DNA of 64,000 nucleotides from Rhizobium etli 8C-3 (GCF_001908375.1 NZ_CP017241.1:623001-687000); one strand, 5' to 3'. Shown: positions 53,381 to 63,695, counted from the first letter of the stretch. Notes: generated by a model from the letters alone, not told the origin. Numbers and translations: made by a program.

Positions 53381-53929
53381 CAACCACCCGCTTGCCCGAT
53401 CACGGACTTGTTATCGAAAGCTGCCGCGGGGCCATATTTTGCACATGATTGAATGGGGCATCGATTATTTGCCAGATCAAGGCGGGTGCGTAAGTCGCTC
53501 TTTGCATAATTAAAGATCAATCGCTTGGCGGTACGCCTGCTGAAGCCAAAAAACTTACTCGGCAAATACATATTCATTTGAGACGCGCCGCTTAGGCGAA
53601 TTTGTTCTCGATAGTCAGAACAAGGTCGTCGATGTTTGAAGTAGATATGAATTGTGGCGCAGAAGTACTTATATGGCGCTGGCCCGAACGGAGTGTTGTT
53701 TGCGATATCGAGAGAATCACAATAGATTCCAGGCCAGCTAATCAAGCGATGTCTGAGCGCGAATCACGCGCACGGAAAGCGGCAAGAGTAAATCCCAAGA
53801 ACTCAGATATGGTAGTTTCTATCGTCTGACTTACCCTTGGGTGATTCGTTTAGTCATTGCCGCAGGCCGCGACGGCCCTGCGCAGACACTGCCTTGCAGG
53901 AACGGGCACTCAGCTGCGGGACGTTGCCG
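53381..53929. other. Intergenic region upstream of visN
   Basis: About 550 nt between fliF and visN, less GC-rich than its surroundings. Short open frames on both strands (53602-53829 plus, 53380-53745 minus) have no domain and no good start signals. It presumably carries the visNR promoter, which in Sinorhizobium is independent of fliF. Confidence 0.5.
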
Positions 53930-54670
53930 ATGGATATGCGCATACTGCTTAAGGGCGAAAATCAGGCCGCGAACTTTGTTGGTCTCCAGACCGTCAATCT
54001 TTGCTCTCGCGAGGAGCTTATTGGGCAGCTCAGCGAAATTGCCGTTAGCGGTAGATTGCAGCTCGCGCTTCGCACGCTAACGGACTACGTCGGAGCGTCG
54101 CATTACCTGCTGGCACGATCAGACCTCATACAGGAGGCCGGCCTCGATTTCATCGTATCCTCGGACTGGCCGTTCGATCTCGTGAAGGCCCTGGCGACGT
54201 CACTGACGACGAGCTATGCACGCACGACCGAGCTCGAAAAGTGCATGCAGCTCTTCCAGCCGAATTTTACGCTTCTGCCCGACAATGCCGAGGTGCCGGA
54301 TGGCGCCAGCCGCCAGTATTGTTCCTTGACCTTGAATGTCGGCCGTTCGCGGCTGTCGCTGATGTTCCTTTTCGATGACGGCTTCATCCTGTCGCCGGAG
54401 CGGCTGAGGGACGTGGGCCTTCTTGCAGGCTATCTCGCAAGTTCGCTCCGGTGCGGAGGCGCCCGGCCGGAGCGCGATTTCGAGCTGACGGAACGGGAAC
54501 TCGAATGTCTCTTCTGGATCGCCGAGGGCAAAACCAGCGATGAGATCGCGATGATCCTGGGCATCTCCCGCAATACGATCAACAACTACATTACGAGCGT
54601 CATGCGAAAGACGGCGACGAAAACTCGCTCCGAGGCCATAGCGTTTGCGGTGAGAAACAATCTCGTCTGA
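53930..54670 (+). CDS. visN: LuxR-type flagellar master regulator VisN
   Basis: This 246-residue protein has an N-terminal ligand-like domain and a C-terminal LuxR helix-turn-helix: LTERELECLFWIAEGKTSDEIAMILGISRNTINNYITSVMRK. Gene position (between fliF and visR) identifies VisN. VisN and VisR act as a heteromer at the top of the rhizobial motility cascade, activating rem. The ATG at 53930 is used; the frame opens further upstream without a start signal. Confidence 0.93.
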   Translation: MDMRILLKGENQAANFVGLQTVNLCSREELIGQLSEIAVSGRLQLALRTLTDYVGASHYLLARSDLIQEAGLDFIVSSDWPFDLVKALATSLTTSYARTTELEKCMQLFQPNFTLLPDNAEVPDGASRQYCSLTLNVGRSRLSLMFLFDDGFILSPERLRDVGLLAGYLASSLRCGGARPERDFELTERELECLFWIAEGKTSDEIAMILGISRNTINNYITSVMRKTATKTRSEAIAFAVRNNLV

Positions 54671-54679
54671 GGGGAATTT

Positions 54680-55429
54680 ATGGGGCATTCGTCAAACAGG
54701 GCGATGGGTAGTACCGAACACATACGCAGCGTGCGCCTGAACAGGCTAAGCAGCCGCTCCGACCTCTTCCCGCGGCTGGTCGCGATGCAGAAACTGGCGG
54801 ATGCCCAGAATTTTGCAGTCTACCGGATGAGCGGCTCGGGTCTGCCGGTGAAGCAGCGTCTGGTCTGCGAACTGGAAAACTGGGGACCTTCGGCAGCGGC
54901 GGCCTCAAGCAAGGCCCTTGTGGACAGTTACGGCGACGCGCTGCTGGACCATATCGAAAAGTCCCTCCTGCCTGTGTCCTGGGCTGGCGGCCATGATCGC
55001 GCCGCGCCCGGCTCTGCCAGTTTCGCGCCGTTCATGGCCCGGCTGATGGATGGCATTCTGCCCTTTTCAGGCCTCGCGTTTCCGGTGCGGCTCGGTGCTG
55101 CAGGAAATGGCTTCGTCGTCTTTACCGGCGACTATCTTGATCCCGGCAGCGACATGATCGTGGAGCTTCACGGCCGCAGCTGCCAGATCATGATGGATCT
55201 GCTCTCGCTGGACGAACGCCGCGCGGCGGCGGCGGAAGCGTTGAGCGAACGCGAGATCGCTTGCCTGCAACTTGCCGGCGACGGACGCATCAGCGAAGAG
55301 ATAGCAGACAAGCTCGGCCTTTCGGTCCATACGGTCAATGCCTACCTCGGCTCGGCGACGATCAAGCTGGATTCGGTCAATCGCATCCAGGCAATCGCCA
55401 AGGCCATTCGCCTCGGCTACATCAGCTGA
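54680..55429 (+). CDS. visR: LuxR-type flagellar master regulator VisR
   Basis: This 249-residue partner of VisN has a C-terminal LuxR helix-turn-helix (LSEREIACLQLAGDGRISEEIADKLGLSVHTVNAYLGSATIKL). It lies 9 nt after visN, behind GAGGGGAA, in the order found in Sinorhizobium, Rhizobium and Agrobacterium. It activates flagellar genes with VisN. The window contains no rem gene. Confidence 0.93.
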   Translation: MGHSSNRAMGSTEHIRSVRLNRLSSRSDLFPRLVAMQKLADAQNFAVYRMSGSGLPVKQRLVCELENWGPSAAAASSKALVDSYGDALLDHIEKSLLPVSWAGGHDRAAPGSASFAPFMARLMDGILPFSGLAFPVRLGAAGNGFVVFTGDYLDPGSDMIVELHGRSCQIMMDLLSLDERRAAAAEALSEREIACLQLAGDGRISEEIADKLGLSVHTVNAYLGSATIKLDSVNRIQAIAKAIRLGYIS

Positions 55430-55486
55430 CAAGCGCGGGCCGGGCGGACCAGCCGGGCTCTTTACGCTTCATGTCGGAGGGATCCA

Positions 55487-55927
55487 TCAGCCCGCAAGCG
55501 CCTGCAGCGAGCGGGTATTGTACCGGCTTTCGCGCAGGCTTCGTTCGAGAAAGGCCGTGTTCACGTCTGGATCGGCAGACGGTTCATGGAAGGCGATGTG
55601 ATTGATGTCGATGCCAGCATGCTCCTCGGCCAGGGTCAGCTGCGCATAGACCGTCACGCCGTGCGGCTTGATCTCGAGATCGAGGACGACCTCAGGCTTG
55701 CCACCCCATTCTAGCGTGTAGTTGCCTCCAAGTCCGAAATTGACCGTGCCAGGATGAAAGAAGAGCTCCGCGGCAGACGCCACCAGATCGGCGATGCTGC
55801 CGTAATACTCGAAGCGCAGCAGCGAAATCAGATCCGAAGCGTCGAGAAGCCGAAGCTCGGTCGCAACCGGGCTGATGGCTTCGGCAAGAATTCGTTCACG
55901 CTGAGAAGAGTAGGGGCATTTCTTCAT
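55487..55927 (-). CDS. Conserved hypothetical protein downstream of flhB
   Basis: This 146-residue protein has no signal or membrane helix. It starts MKKCPYSSQRERILAEAISPVATELRLLD and continues with a mixed alpha/beta part (VNFGLGGNYTLEWGGKPEVVLDLEIKPHGVTVYAQLTL). It begins 5 nt after the flhB stop, so it is in the flhB operon. An unnamed gene stands at the same place in other rhizobial flagellar clusters. The role is unknown. Confidence 0.8.
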   Translation of the reverse strand: MKKCPYSSQRERILAEAISPVATELRLLDASDLISLLRFEYYGSIADLVASAAELFFHPGTVNFGLGGNYTLEWGGKPEVVLDLEIKPHGVTVYAQLTLAEEHAGIDINHIAFHEPSADPDVNTAFLERSLRESRYNTRSLQALAG

Positions 55928-55932
55928 TCGGC

Positions 55933-57012
55933 TTATCTTACCCGTTTGTTCCTGGCGTCGGCGGCATATACCCGGTGAATGAGCTCTGCCACTGCCTTGT
56001 AGAATACTGATGGGATGACACTATCGATCGAGACTTGCGCAAACATGGAGCGTGCAAGGGGTGGATCTTCGAAAACCGGAATTCCGTTCTTTTCGGCTAT
56101 CTCTCTGATTTTCAAGGCAATGAGGTCCTGACCCTTGGCGAGAACCACTGGCGCATCGTTTTCTTCGCGCACGTAGCGCAAGGCCACGGCATAGTGCGTC
56201 GGGTTGGCGATGACGAGCGTGGCGCGGTCGACATTGGCAATCATGCGGCGGCGAGCACGGTCTCGCATCAGCGAGCGCTGGCGACCCTTCACGAAGGGGT
56301 CGCCCTGAGCCTGCTTGTTTTCCTCCTTGACTTCATGGCGCGTCATCTTGAGTTCGCTGAACCAGTGATGCCGCGACCAGAAGAAGTCCGCGATCGCAAC
56401 GACGGCCGTCGCCAAAAGCACGACCAGCACGATCTTGCGCATGATCGTCATCGTCCGCTCGAAGAAGGTTTGCGGGTCGGAGAACATCGCGTCGATCGCG
56501 TTGAAATATTCGCTCTTCAGCACGAAGAACATGATCACGCCGACGATCAGGATCTTGAAGAGCGACTTGCCGAATTCGACCAGGCCAGGCAGGCTGAAGA
56601 TGCGCGAAAAGCCCTTGGCCGGAGAAAGGCGCGACAGCTGCGGACGGATGCGTTCGAGAACCGGAGTGGGAAGGTTCTGGCTAATGGATGCCACGACGCC
56701 GAAGGTCATGAACAGCAGCATGGCCGGCGTGAGCAGCACGGCGCTCACCCAACCGAGATGCACGAAGAGTGACATCGCGTCCGGCCCGGTCTCGATCTTC
56801 CATTGGTCCGGCTGCTCGAAGATGTCGCGGAGCGATTCGCTGACGCGGCTGATGCCGTCAGGCAGATAGAAGGTCAGATAGATGAAGGTCGCAAGAACAG
56901 TGGCAAAGATCGGCACTTCGCGAGAGAAGGGCGTATTGCCCTTCTCTGCCGCGTCGGCCTGCTTTTTTGCTGTCGGGGCTTCTGTTTTGCTGTCCTTGTC
57001 TTCATCAGCCAA
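55933..57012 (-). CDS. flhB: Flagellar export switch protein FlhB
   Basis: This 359-residue protein has four membrane helices in the first 215 residues. The cytoplasmic domain carries the self-cleavage site N270-P271-T272-H273 ([11 protein letters not shown]). It is part of the type III export gate and switches substrate class after hook completion. It lies 129 nt downstream of fliG on the same strand. Confidence 0.97.
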   Translation of the reverse strand: MADEDKDSKTEAPTAKKQADAAEKGNTPFSREVPIFATVLATFIYLTFYLPDGISRVSESLRDIFEQPDQWKIETGPDAMSLFVHLGWVSAVLLTPAMLLFMTFGVVASISQNLPTPVLERIRPQLSRLSPAKGFSRIFSLPGLVEFGKSLFKILIVGVIMFFVLKSEYFNAIDAMFSDPQTFFERTMTIMRKIVLVVLLATAVVAIADFFWSRHHWFSELKMTRHEVKEENKQAQGDPFVKGRQRSLMRDRARRRMIANVDRATLVIANPTHYAVALRYVREENDAPVVLAKGQDLIALKIREIAEKNGIPVFEDPPLARSMFAQVSIDSVIPSVFYKAVAELIHRVYAADARNKRVR

Positions 57013-57141
57013 GTCCGCGGCCCTCCATCAATGGAAAGGGCCGCAGCATGGCGCGGCCCGTTCTGAAAAGCGTAGTCTTGTGGTCGATCGCGATCAACGC
57101 TGTGAGCTGCCTCTCGTCGGGTTGTCAACAGAAGCAGACGC

Positions 57142-58182
57142 TTAGGCGGCTGCCGGCGCTTCGCTCCCCGTCTCCTTGAGCTGGATCTGGCCGGAATTTG
57201 CCAGACGAATCGCTTCTTGGGCGACAGCACGCCGCGCAATGGCGATCTCGCGGGGATTGATGCCGACAGTGCCGCTCTGCAGGTCCGATTCGATCATTCG
57301 TCGCTGGCGCGGGCTGATCGAGGACAGAACGGCTTCGCGGATTTCGGGCGACGCGCCGCGCAAGGCCATGGTCAGAATGTCGGCGGAGATATCGTTGAGC
57401 AGCATGACGCGGCTGCGCTGCGGCATGAAGAGAATGTCGTCGAAGAGGAAGATCTTCGGGCGAACCTTGTTGACGGATTCGCGGCTGATCGACTCCAGCG
57501 ACGTGAGCAATGTATCGACCTGCGGCTTGTCCATCTCGTTCATGAGTTCGGCAACCTTGTTCGAGCCGACCGAATTCTTCTCGGCCTCGACCTCGGCCAG
57601 CAGCGTCATCACCTGCTTTTCGATGATCTGCGCCACCTTGGGGCTGACGGATTTCAGGTTGACGGTACGGTTCATGATGTCGGCGCGGCGGCTGTCGGGA
57701 AGCTGCATCAGCACCTTGGCACCGAAGGAAGACGGCATCATCGAAAGGATATAGGCGACGGTCTGCGGATGTTCGCGCAGCAGGAACTTGCCGATGAAGG
57801 CCGGGTCGCCCTCGCCGAGTCGGTCCCAGATTGAGGTTTCGTATGCCTGGAATGCGGTGCGGCGACCAAGAAGGCTGTCCACCTCGTCCGGTGTCAGGCC
57901 CTCCTCGAGAATGCTCTCGATGGCCTTGGCATTGTCCATAAGGCCGGCGCCTTCGGTGAAAAGATCTTCGAATTCGGCTACCAGACCAAGAAGCTCATCC
58001 GGCGGAATGGCCCGCAGAGCCTGTGCGGAGGAGATAATCGTCTGCAATTCGGCCTGGGTGAAATACTTCAATAGCCGGCCTGCGACTCCCTTCCCCATAG
58101 CGAGGAGTACAGCCGCTGCCTTTTCAGCCTGGGTCAACGGTTTCCCGGCAAGTGCGCCGCCGAAATCGTCAAAGTCCATCAT
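57142..58182 (-). CDS. fliG: Flagellar motor switch protein FliG
   Basis: This 346-residue FliG has N-terminal FliF-binding, middle EHPQTVAYILSMMPSSFGAKVL and C-terminal torque helix regions (GVNPREIAIARRAVAQEAIRLANSGQ). It forms the rotor ring facing MotA. The sequence following the charged ridge is typical. It lies 28 nt after fliN on the minus strand. Confidence 0.97.
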   Translation of the reverse strand: MMDFDDFGGALAGKPLTQAEKAAAVLLAMGKGVAGRLLKYFTQAELQTIISSAQALRAIPPDELLGLVAEFEDLFTEGAGLMDNAKAIESILEEGLTPDEVDSLLGRRTAFQAYETSIWDRLGEGDPAFIGKFLLREHPQTVAYILSMMPSSFGAKVLMQLPDSRRADIMNRTVNLKSVSPKVAQIIEKQVMTLLAEVEAEKNSVGSNKVAELMNEMDKPQVDTLLTSLESISRESVNKVRPKIFLFDDILFMPQRSRVMLLNDISADILTMALRGASPEIREAVLSSISPRQRRMIESDLQSGTVGINPREIAIARRAVAQEAIRLANSGQIQLKETGSEAPAAA

Positions 58183-58210
58183 GGTCTAACCTCTCCGCCC
58201 CTAACCGGGG

Positions 58211-58798
58211 TCAGGCTTTTTTTGTGCTCAAAACTTCTATCAGCTTAACCCCGAAGCGGGTGTCGTCATTCTCGAGCACGGTGATTTCGCCACGTGCGAT
58301 CTTGCGGCCGTTCACCATGATTTCAACCGGCTCGCCAATTTTCTTGTCGAGGGCGATGGTCGCACCTTCGTTGAGATTCATCAGGCCGGAAACCTGCATG
58401 CGGCTGCTGCCGAGCATGATCTGGACGTCGATCGGAATGTCCATGATCAGTTCGAAGTTCGAAGACAGCGCGCTGCCAAGCGGTGCCGGTTCGGCGCTTG
58501 CCGCCGACAAACCGGTATCGCCGAAATTCGAAGAACCGCCAAAGTCGCCGCCGCCCAACTCGCTGCTGTCGAAGGATGTCTCGGCTGCGCCATCGCTTCC
58601 AAAGTCGCCGAAGGCCGCCAGGTCGGTGCCGGTTCCGCCGCCGAATGCATCGGCCTCTTCGCCCAAGTCCGCGAGTCCGCCGTCCGAATCCTGCTTCAAA
58701 ACCCCGCGCAGATCATCGATCGCCTGGTCGAGGTCGGCTTCGTTGCCCGCAAGCTCCAGTGACAGATCGTCGTTCTGTTTAGTTTTTTTCGTAGCCAT
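58211..58798 (-). CDS. fliN: Flagellar motor switch protein FliN
   Basis: This 195-residue FliN has a SpoA/C-ring domain at about 110-190 ([52 protein letters not shown]). The first 100 residues are acidic, Gly- and Ser-rich ([16 protein letters not shown]) and longer than in enteric FliN (about 137 in total). This extension is usual in rhizobia. It builds the lower rotor ring with FliM. Confidence 0.95.
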   Translation of the reverse strand: MATKKTKQNDDLSLELAGNEADLDQAIDDLRGVLKQDSDGGLADLGEEADAFGGGTGTDLAAFGDFGSDGAAETSFDSSELGGGDFGGSSNFGDTGLSAASAEPAPLGSALSSNFELIMDIPIDVQIMLGSSRMQVSGLMNLNEGATIALDKKIGEPVEIMVNGRKIARGEITVLENDDTRFGVKLIEVLSTKKA

Positions 58799-58862
58799 GA
58801 AATCACTATTCCAGTTGAAACTTGCCTCAAACTGCCGTTGCAGCCGAAGGGAGGGGAGCCGA

Positions 58863-59804
58863 TCAATTCATCAAATGCCGGATGAGTTCGTCGTCGGAGC
58901 TGATCGTATCTTTGACCCTGACGGTATAATTTTCGCCGGAACGCCCGAACTCGCACACATACAATTCCTTGCTGTTAGCACTGACCTCGACACGGACGTC
59001 GCCGGTATCGCGGAACGGAATGACATCGCCCGGCGCGAGCCTGGAGATGGTGCGCAGCGTCAGATCCTGAAGGCGGATTTTCGCGTCGAGCGTCACATTA
59101 GAACGGTGGACCTGTTCGGTGAGCTGTTCGGTCCACTCCGTGGACTTGGCGGACTGGTTCGTTGCCTTCGGTGCTGAGATCTGCGTCTTCAGCAGTGGCG
59201 CCTGGGGCACGATGACCGAGAACTCGGACGCAATGCCCGAAAGCGTGATTGACATGTTGATGGCCGAGGCGAATTCGTCTGCCATGTCGCTGGAGGGATG
59301 GGCGCGCAATTCATGCGGATGCGGCGGCCCAAGACTGGGTTCGAAGCCGCCCGGCGCATTGACGGCGGAACGCAAGACATTGGCGATCTTCTCGAAAACC
59401 ATGACCGCCAGTTCAAGTTCGATGACCGAAAGCGATCTATCGGCCGGCTGCTCGATCGTATCGGAGGCAGCCCCAAGCAGGTTTTCCATCAGTGTGATGA
59501 CGAAGCTGTTGCCGCAGGAAAAGGTGATATTCTGCGACCAGTTGCGCAACGTCGCCTCGACGAGGGTGACGTTGGTGTCGAGGTCGGCGATCAGATCGTT
59601 CTTGTAGCCGGAACTGCAGCCGATATAGGCAACAGCGATATCGAGCCCGGTTTCACTCTTGAAGACATCCGGCAGGAATTCGCGATAGACCTCCGACAAT
59701 GAAGCGCAGAGCTTTTCTATGGTCGCCCGGTCGCCGAGGCGTCCCGTCAGCTTTGCAAGAAGGACCGGATCCATTGCCGGTCTTTGAGGGGAAATGTTGC
59801 TCAT
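58863..59804 (-). CDS. fliM: Flagellar motor switch protein FliM
   Basis: This 313-residue protein carries the FliM middle domain ([19 protein letters not shown]) and a C-terminal SpoA domain ([28 protein letters not shown]). The N-terminal CheY-binding LSQ-E/D-I-D-x-L peptide of enteric FliM is absent in this form: the start reads [19 protein letters not shown]. This fits rhizobial motors, which change speed rather than direction. It starts 6 nt after the motA stop. Confidence 0.94.
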   Translation of the reverse strand: MSNISPQRPAMDPVLLAKLTGRLGDRATIEKLCASLSEVYREFLPDVFKSETGLDIAVAYIGCSSGYKNDLIADLDTNVTLVEATLRNWSQNITFSCGNSFVITLMENLLGAASDTIEQPADRSLSVIELELAVMVFEKIANVLRSAVNAPGGFEPSLGPPHPHELRAHPSSDMADEFASAINMSITLSGIASEFSVIVPQAPLLKTQISAPKATNQSAKSTEWTEQLTEQVHRSNVTLDAKIRLQDLTLRTISRLAPGDVIPFRDTGDVRVEVSANSKELYVCEFGRSGENYTVRVKDTISSDDELIRHLMN

Positions 59805-59810
59805 GGTCTT

Positions 59811-60683
59811 TTAGGCCGCCTTGTTCTCGCCACCCGGGTTCATCATTTCCTGTTCGACCGCGTCGATTGATGGGCGCTCGTAAGCAGAAATCGTCTTGCG
59901 GCCGTATTCGAGAGCCACCTGCGGTACCGAGCCGTTCATGTAGGCAAGCAAGGTCTGCTTCACGATGACATAGAGGCGATGCTGCTTCGTGCGCACCACC
60001 TTGATCTGGGAGACGAGCGGCGAGCAGAGGCAATAAGACAGCAGAATGCCGAGGAAGGTGCCGACGAGCGCCGAACCGATCAGGTGTCCGAGGACTTCCG
60101 GCGAATCGTTGATGTGCGCCATGGCCTTGATGACGCCGAGAACGGCGGCGACGATACCGATCGCCGGAAAAGCGTCGCCCATGATCTGGATGGCGTGATA
60201 CGGCTTCATCTTGTCGTGCAGGATCGTGTTTATCTCTTCGTCCATCAGAGCCTCGATCTCATGCGAGCGGGCATTGCCGATAATGATCAAGCGGACGTAG
60301 TCGCAGATGAATGCCGTCAATTCCTTGTTCTTCAGGATCGTCGGAGCCGAGAGGAAGATCGAGGATTCGGCCGGATTGTCGATATGCGCCTCGATTTCGT
60401 TGCGTGATTTCGTGCGCAGGTCGCGCATCAGCGAATAGAGAACACCCAGCGTATCGAGGTAATTCCGCTCCTTGGGCACCGTATGCTTGAAGGCTTCACC
60501 GAGCGCCTTTGCAGAATCCTTCACCACCTTCATCGGGTTCGCCATGATGAAGCTGCCCAGGCCGGCGCCGGCGATGATGACGAGTTCGAAGGGCTGCCAG
60601 AGTGCGCCGACATGGCCACCCATCGCCATGAAGCTGCCGACGATGCAGCCGCAGGTAATCACAAATCCGATAATGATATTCAT
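59811..60683 (-). CDS. motA: Flagellar motor stator protein MotA
   Basis: This 290-residue protein has four membrane helices, the first beginning [23 protein letters not shown]. The cytoplasmic loop (about 60-170) carries the charged residues that meet FliG ([12 protein letters not shown]). The longer frame upstream to 60713 has no support. It heads the motA-fliM-fliN-fliG-flhB-orf operon. motB is not in the window; in rhizobia it lies elsewhere with motC. A strong candidate promoter lies 40 nt upstream. Confidence 0.96.
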   Translation of the reverse strand: MNIIIGFVITCGCIVGSFMAMGGHVGALWQPFELVIIAGAGLGSFIMANPMKVVKDSAKALGEAFKHTVPKERNYLDTLGVLYSLMRDLRTKSRNEIEAHIDNPAESSIFLSAPTILKNKELTAFICDYVRLIIIGNARSHEIEALMDEEINTILHDKMKPYHAIQIMGDAFPAIGIVAAVLGVIKAMAHINDSPEVLGHLIGSALVGTFLGILLSYCLCSPLVSQIKVVRTKQHRLYVIVKQTLLAYMNGSVPQVALEYGRKTISAYERPSIDAVEQEMMNPGGENKAA

Positions 60684-60722
60684 CGTCAGTCCAAACCTGA
60701 ACGTTGTTTTCAACCTCAGGGA

Positions 60723-60741
60723 TAGGGTTGCTGGCTTGCGT
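60723..60741 (-). promoter_or_regulatory. Candidate flagellar promoter element before motA
   Basis: On the minus strand: ACGCAAG-N7-CCCTA, 40 nt before the motA start. Same layout and spacing as before flgB. Confidence 0.6.
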
Positions 60742-60778
60742 GAGGCTGATGGTTGGCGCCCATCCGCATGCCAGCTTC

Positions 60779-60797
60779 GCGCAAGGATTTGCCGTCA
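60779..60797 (+). promoter_or_regulatory. Candidate flagellar promoter element before flgF
   Basis: GCGCAAG-N7-CGTCA on the plus strand. Matches the first half of the motif well and the second half poorly; 123 nt before the flgF start. Confidence 0.4.
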
Positions 60798-60919
60798 GCT
60801 TCGAGGTGACCAATGGAACCGATTCGTCCGTTTCTGAGATGCCGCTCAGTTAAACCGTGGTCGAACAAACGACGGGACCCCGTCTTCGTTGCGTTCATCG
60901 CCAATGCCAGGAGCCTACC

Positions 60920-61654
60920 ATGCAATCCGGTCTTTATGTTTCCTTGTCATCCCAGATGGCACTCGAAAAGCGCCTGACGACAATTGCGGACAATATGGCC
61001 AACGTGAACACGACCGGATTTCGCGGGACGGAAATCAAGTTCAATCAGTTGCTGAGCGACACCGACAACAAGCTCAACGCAAAGGTTGCCTTCGTCTCGC
61101 AGGGCAACGACTATCTGTCCGGCGACAGCGGGGAGCTGCAGCACACCGGCAACATGCTGGACTTTGCCATCAAGGGTAACGCCTGGTTTGCACTGGATAC
61201 ACCGGCGGGTCAGGTTCTGACCAAGGACGGCCGCTTCACCATGAAGGATACGGGCGAGCTCGTGTCGATCCGCGGCTACCCGGTTCTCGACGCTGGCGGC
61301 GCGCCTATTCAGCTGAACACGGCCGGTGGCGAGCCCAAGGTCGGCAATGACGGCATGATCTACCAGGGCGGGCGGCAGGTCGGCTCGCTCGGTCTCTTCG
61401 AAGCCGATATAACCAAGGGTTATCTCCGCTATGAGAACAGCGGCGTGATGACCACGCAGACGCCGCGGGCCGTTACCGACCGGTTCAATATCGGCATCGA
61501 GCAAGGCTATCTCGAAAACTCCAACGTCAACGCGATGCACGAAATCACCCAGCTGATCGAAGTCAACCGTGCCTTCGAGAGCATCGCCTCGCTGACGGCA
61601 GACAGCGAAAGCTCCTTCAACGAGGCCATCAAGACTCTGGGTGGCAGCCGTTGA
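60920..61654 (+). CDS. flgF: Flagellar proximal rod protein FlgF
   Basis: This 244-residue rod protein begins MQSGLYVSLSSQMALEKRLTTIADNMANVNTTGFRGTEIKFN, the rod/hook N-terminal motif, and ends with an ENSNVNAMHEITQLIEVNRAFESIASL helix. The ATG at 60920 follows AGGAG. It forms part of the proximal rod. It is divergent from motA and is followed by fliI after 16 nt. Confidence 0.94.
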   Translation: MQSGLYVSLSSQMALEKRLTTIADNMANVNTTGFRGTEIKFNQLLSDTDNKLNAKVAFVSQGNDYLSGDSGELQHTGNMLDFAIKGNAWFALDTPAGQVLTKDGRFTMKDTGELVSIRGYPVLDAGGAPIQLNTAGGEPKVGNDGMIYQGGRQVGSLGLFEADITKGYLRYENSGVMTTQTPRAVTDRFNIGIEQGYLENSNVNAMHEITQLIEVNRAFESIASLTADSESSFNEAIKTLGGSR

Positions 61655-61670
61655 GCGGAAGGTTTGACGG

Positions 61671-63077
61671 ATGACCAACATACCGCTGACTGAAGACGCG
61701 CTTTCGCCGAAGCTCGATCATCTTGCCGCCCTCGTCGGCCGCTATATCAAGCCGGAACATGCGGTCGCACATGGCGGCCATGTCCAGACGATCGCTGCCG
61801 GCCACTATACGGTCAGCGGACTTTCCCGCCACGTCCGTCTCGGCGAATTCGTCGCCCACAAGTCGGCGACCGGCATCCATCTTGGCGAGGTCGTCCGCGT
61901 CGAGCCGGAACTTGCCTATGTCTGCCCGATCGAACCCGGTGAGCCGATCGGCATTCGTGACACGGTCATCCGCAAGGGGGCTTTTCGAATATCGCCAGCC
62001 GAAAGCTGGTGCGGCCGGACAATCAATTCGCTCTGCGAACCGATCGACGGACTTGGCCCGATCGTCGAGGGCCTCGATCGCCGCTCGATTTCCAATGCCG
62101 CGCCGCCTTCGATGACGCGCAAGCGTGTCAACAAGGGCTTCCGGACGGGTGTACGCGCCATCGATATCTTTTCGCCGTTATGCCACGGTCAGCGCCTGGG
62201 CATCTTCGCAGGCTCCGGCGTCGGCAAATCGACGCTGCTCTCGATGCTCGCCAAGGCCGACGCCTTTGACAGGGTCGTCATTGCGCTCGTCGGCGAACGC
62301 GGCCGTGAAGTGCGCGAATTCATCGAGGACACGCTTGGCGAGAACATGAAGAAGTCGATCGCTGTTGTCGCCACCAGCGACGAGAGCCCGATGCTGCGCA
62401 AGATGGCGCCGTTGACGGCGGTGACGATCGCCGAACATTTCCGCGATCAGGGCGACAACGTTCTCCTGATTGTCGACAGCATCACGCGCTTTGCCCACGC
62501 CATCCGTGAAGTGGCGACGGCATCCGGCGAGCCGCCGATCGCCCGCGGCTATCCCGCATCCGTTTTCACCGAGATGCCGCGACTGCTCGAGCGGGCAGGT
62601 CCCGGTCCGGAGGGCACCGGAACAATCACTGCAATCATCTCGATCCTCGTCGATGGCGACAATCACAACGATCCGATCGCCGACTCGACGCGCGGCATTC
62701 TCGACGGCCACATCGTCCTGCAGCGCAGCCTGGCGGAGGAGGGCCGCTATCCGCCGATCGACCCGCTGGCTTCCATTTCGCGCCTTGCCCGCAAGGCCTG
62801 GACGCCGGATCAGGAAAAGCTCGTCTCGCGCCTGAAGGCGCTGATCCATCGCTTCGAGGAAACCCGCGACCTGCGCCTGATCGGCGGCTACCGACCGGGG
62901 GCAGACGCGGATTTGGACATGGCGGTCAAGCAGGTACCGATCATTTACGATGTTTTGAAACAGTCGCCGGGAGACCGCGAATCGGCCGATGCCTTTGCTG
63001 ACCTGGCGGCAGCACTCAAGACGGCTGCCGGGATTGCGAACCAGCCGGCGACCATCCCGACGAGACCCAGAGGCTAG
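61671..63077 (+). CDS. fliI: Flagellum-specific ATPase FliI
   Basis: This 468-residue type III export ATPase has the Walker A loop GIFAGSGVGKSTLLSML and Walker B VLLIVDSITRFAHAIREV, with GRGREVREFIED in the catalytic centre. It energises export of flagellar subunits. It is followed by a gene of unknown role at a 2-nt gap, where fliJ would stand in other groups. Confidence 0.96.
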   Translation: MTNIPLTEDALSPKLDHLAALVGRYIKPEHAVAHGGHVQTIAAGHYTVSGLSRHVRLGEFVAHKSATGIHLGEVVRVEPELAYVCPIEPGEPIGIRDTVIRKGAFRISPAESWCGRTINSLCEPIDGLGPIVEGLDRRSISNAAPPSMTRKRVNKGFRTGVRAIDIFSPLCHGQRLGIFAGSGVGKSTLLSMLAKADAFDRVVIALVGERGREVREFIEDTLGENMKKSIAVVATSDESPMLRKMAPLTAVTIAEHFRDQGDNVLLIVDSITRFAHAIREVATASGEPPIARGYPASVFTEMPRLLERAGPGPEGTGTITAIISILVDGDNHNDPIADSTRGILDGHIVLQRSLAEEGRYPPIDPLASISRLARKAWTPDQEKLVSRLKALIHRFEETRDLRLIGGYRPGADADLDMAVKQVPIIYDVLKQSPGDRESADAFADLAAALKTAAGIANQPATIPTRPRG

Positions 63078-63079
63078 CT

Positions 63080-63637
63080 TTGACCACTTTCGACGATGAT
63101 GACGAGCGCATCGCTCCCTTGAAGTCGCTGGAAAAGCGGCAGGCGCTGATGCTCGACCGTGTGCTGACGGTGACCGGGCTTGCGCTGGCGGGCGCGGCGG
63201 CATTTTTCCCATGGTACGTCTTCTTCAACGAGGACAAGTTCAGCATCAAAGTCGAACAAGGGGACCGGAGCCGTGACCTGCCGGATTGGCCCGAACGCAA
63301 CGTTTTCAGCGTTTCGCCGCTTGCGATGGTCAACAAGAACGAAGTGGAGAAGAAGCCCGCGCCTCCCTTCGATCCGCTGACGACCGCGACGGTTTCGAAT
63401 GTCGGCAGGGAGAGCAACAAGGGTGCCTTGCCCGACGACCAGCCGTTTCCGGCCGTTTCCGGTTTCAAGCTGCTGCATGTCGCCAACGGCCGCGCGCTGA
63501 TCGAGGATTCCTCGGGCATGTATGTCGTGCGCGTCGGATCGATCCTGCCGGACGAAAGCCGTCTTGCCACGCTGGAAGAGCGCAACGGCAAATGGGTGAT
63601 CGTCACGTCCAACGGCGAAGTCTACCAGAACAAATGA
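63080..63637 (+). CDS. Conserved hypothetical flagellar-cluster membrane protein
   Basis: This 185-residue protein has one helix at about 25-48 (MLDRVLTVTGLALAGAAAFF) and a C-terminal domain (about 120-183) reading FKLLHVANGRALIEDSSGMYVVRVGSILPDESRLATLEERNGKWVIVTSNGEV. The likely start is TTG at 63080, 2 nt after the fliI stop. It occupies the place of an unnamed gene in other rhizobial fla clusters. It has no likeness to FliJ, a coiled-coil protein. The C-terminal part recalls small beta domains of pilus or type II secretion assembly (PilP/GspC-like). Confidence 0.78.
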   Translation: MTTFDDDDERIAPLKSLEKRQALMLDRVLTVTGLALAGAAAFFPWYVFFNEDKFSIKVEQGDRSRDLPDWPERNVFSVSPLAMVNKNEVEKKPAPPFDPLTTATVSNVGRESNKGALPDDQPFPAVSGFKLLHVANGRALIEDSSGMYVVRVGSILPDESRLATLEERNGKWVIVTSNGEVYQNK

Positions 63638-63658
63638 TTTCGATTGCTGCGGTCGATG

Positions 63659-63695
63659 GAGGCTCCCGCGCCTGCGACGGGGCCTCTTTCCTTTT
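63659..63695 (+). terminator. Terminator after the fliI operon
   Basis: GAGGCTCCCG / CGGGGCCTC stem with one bulge, followed by TTTCCTTTT. It separates the flgF-fliI unit from flgB. Confidence 0.7.

Noticed and set aside
53380..53829. Short open frames on both strands between fliF and visN
   Set aside because: No start signals, no domains, and they overlap each other; promoter DNA is more likely.
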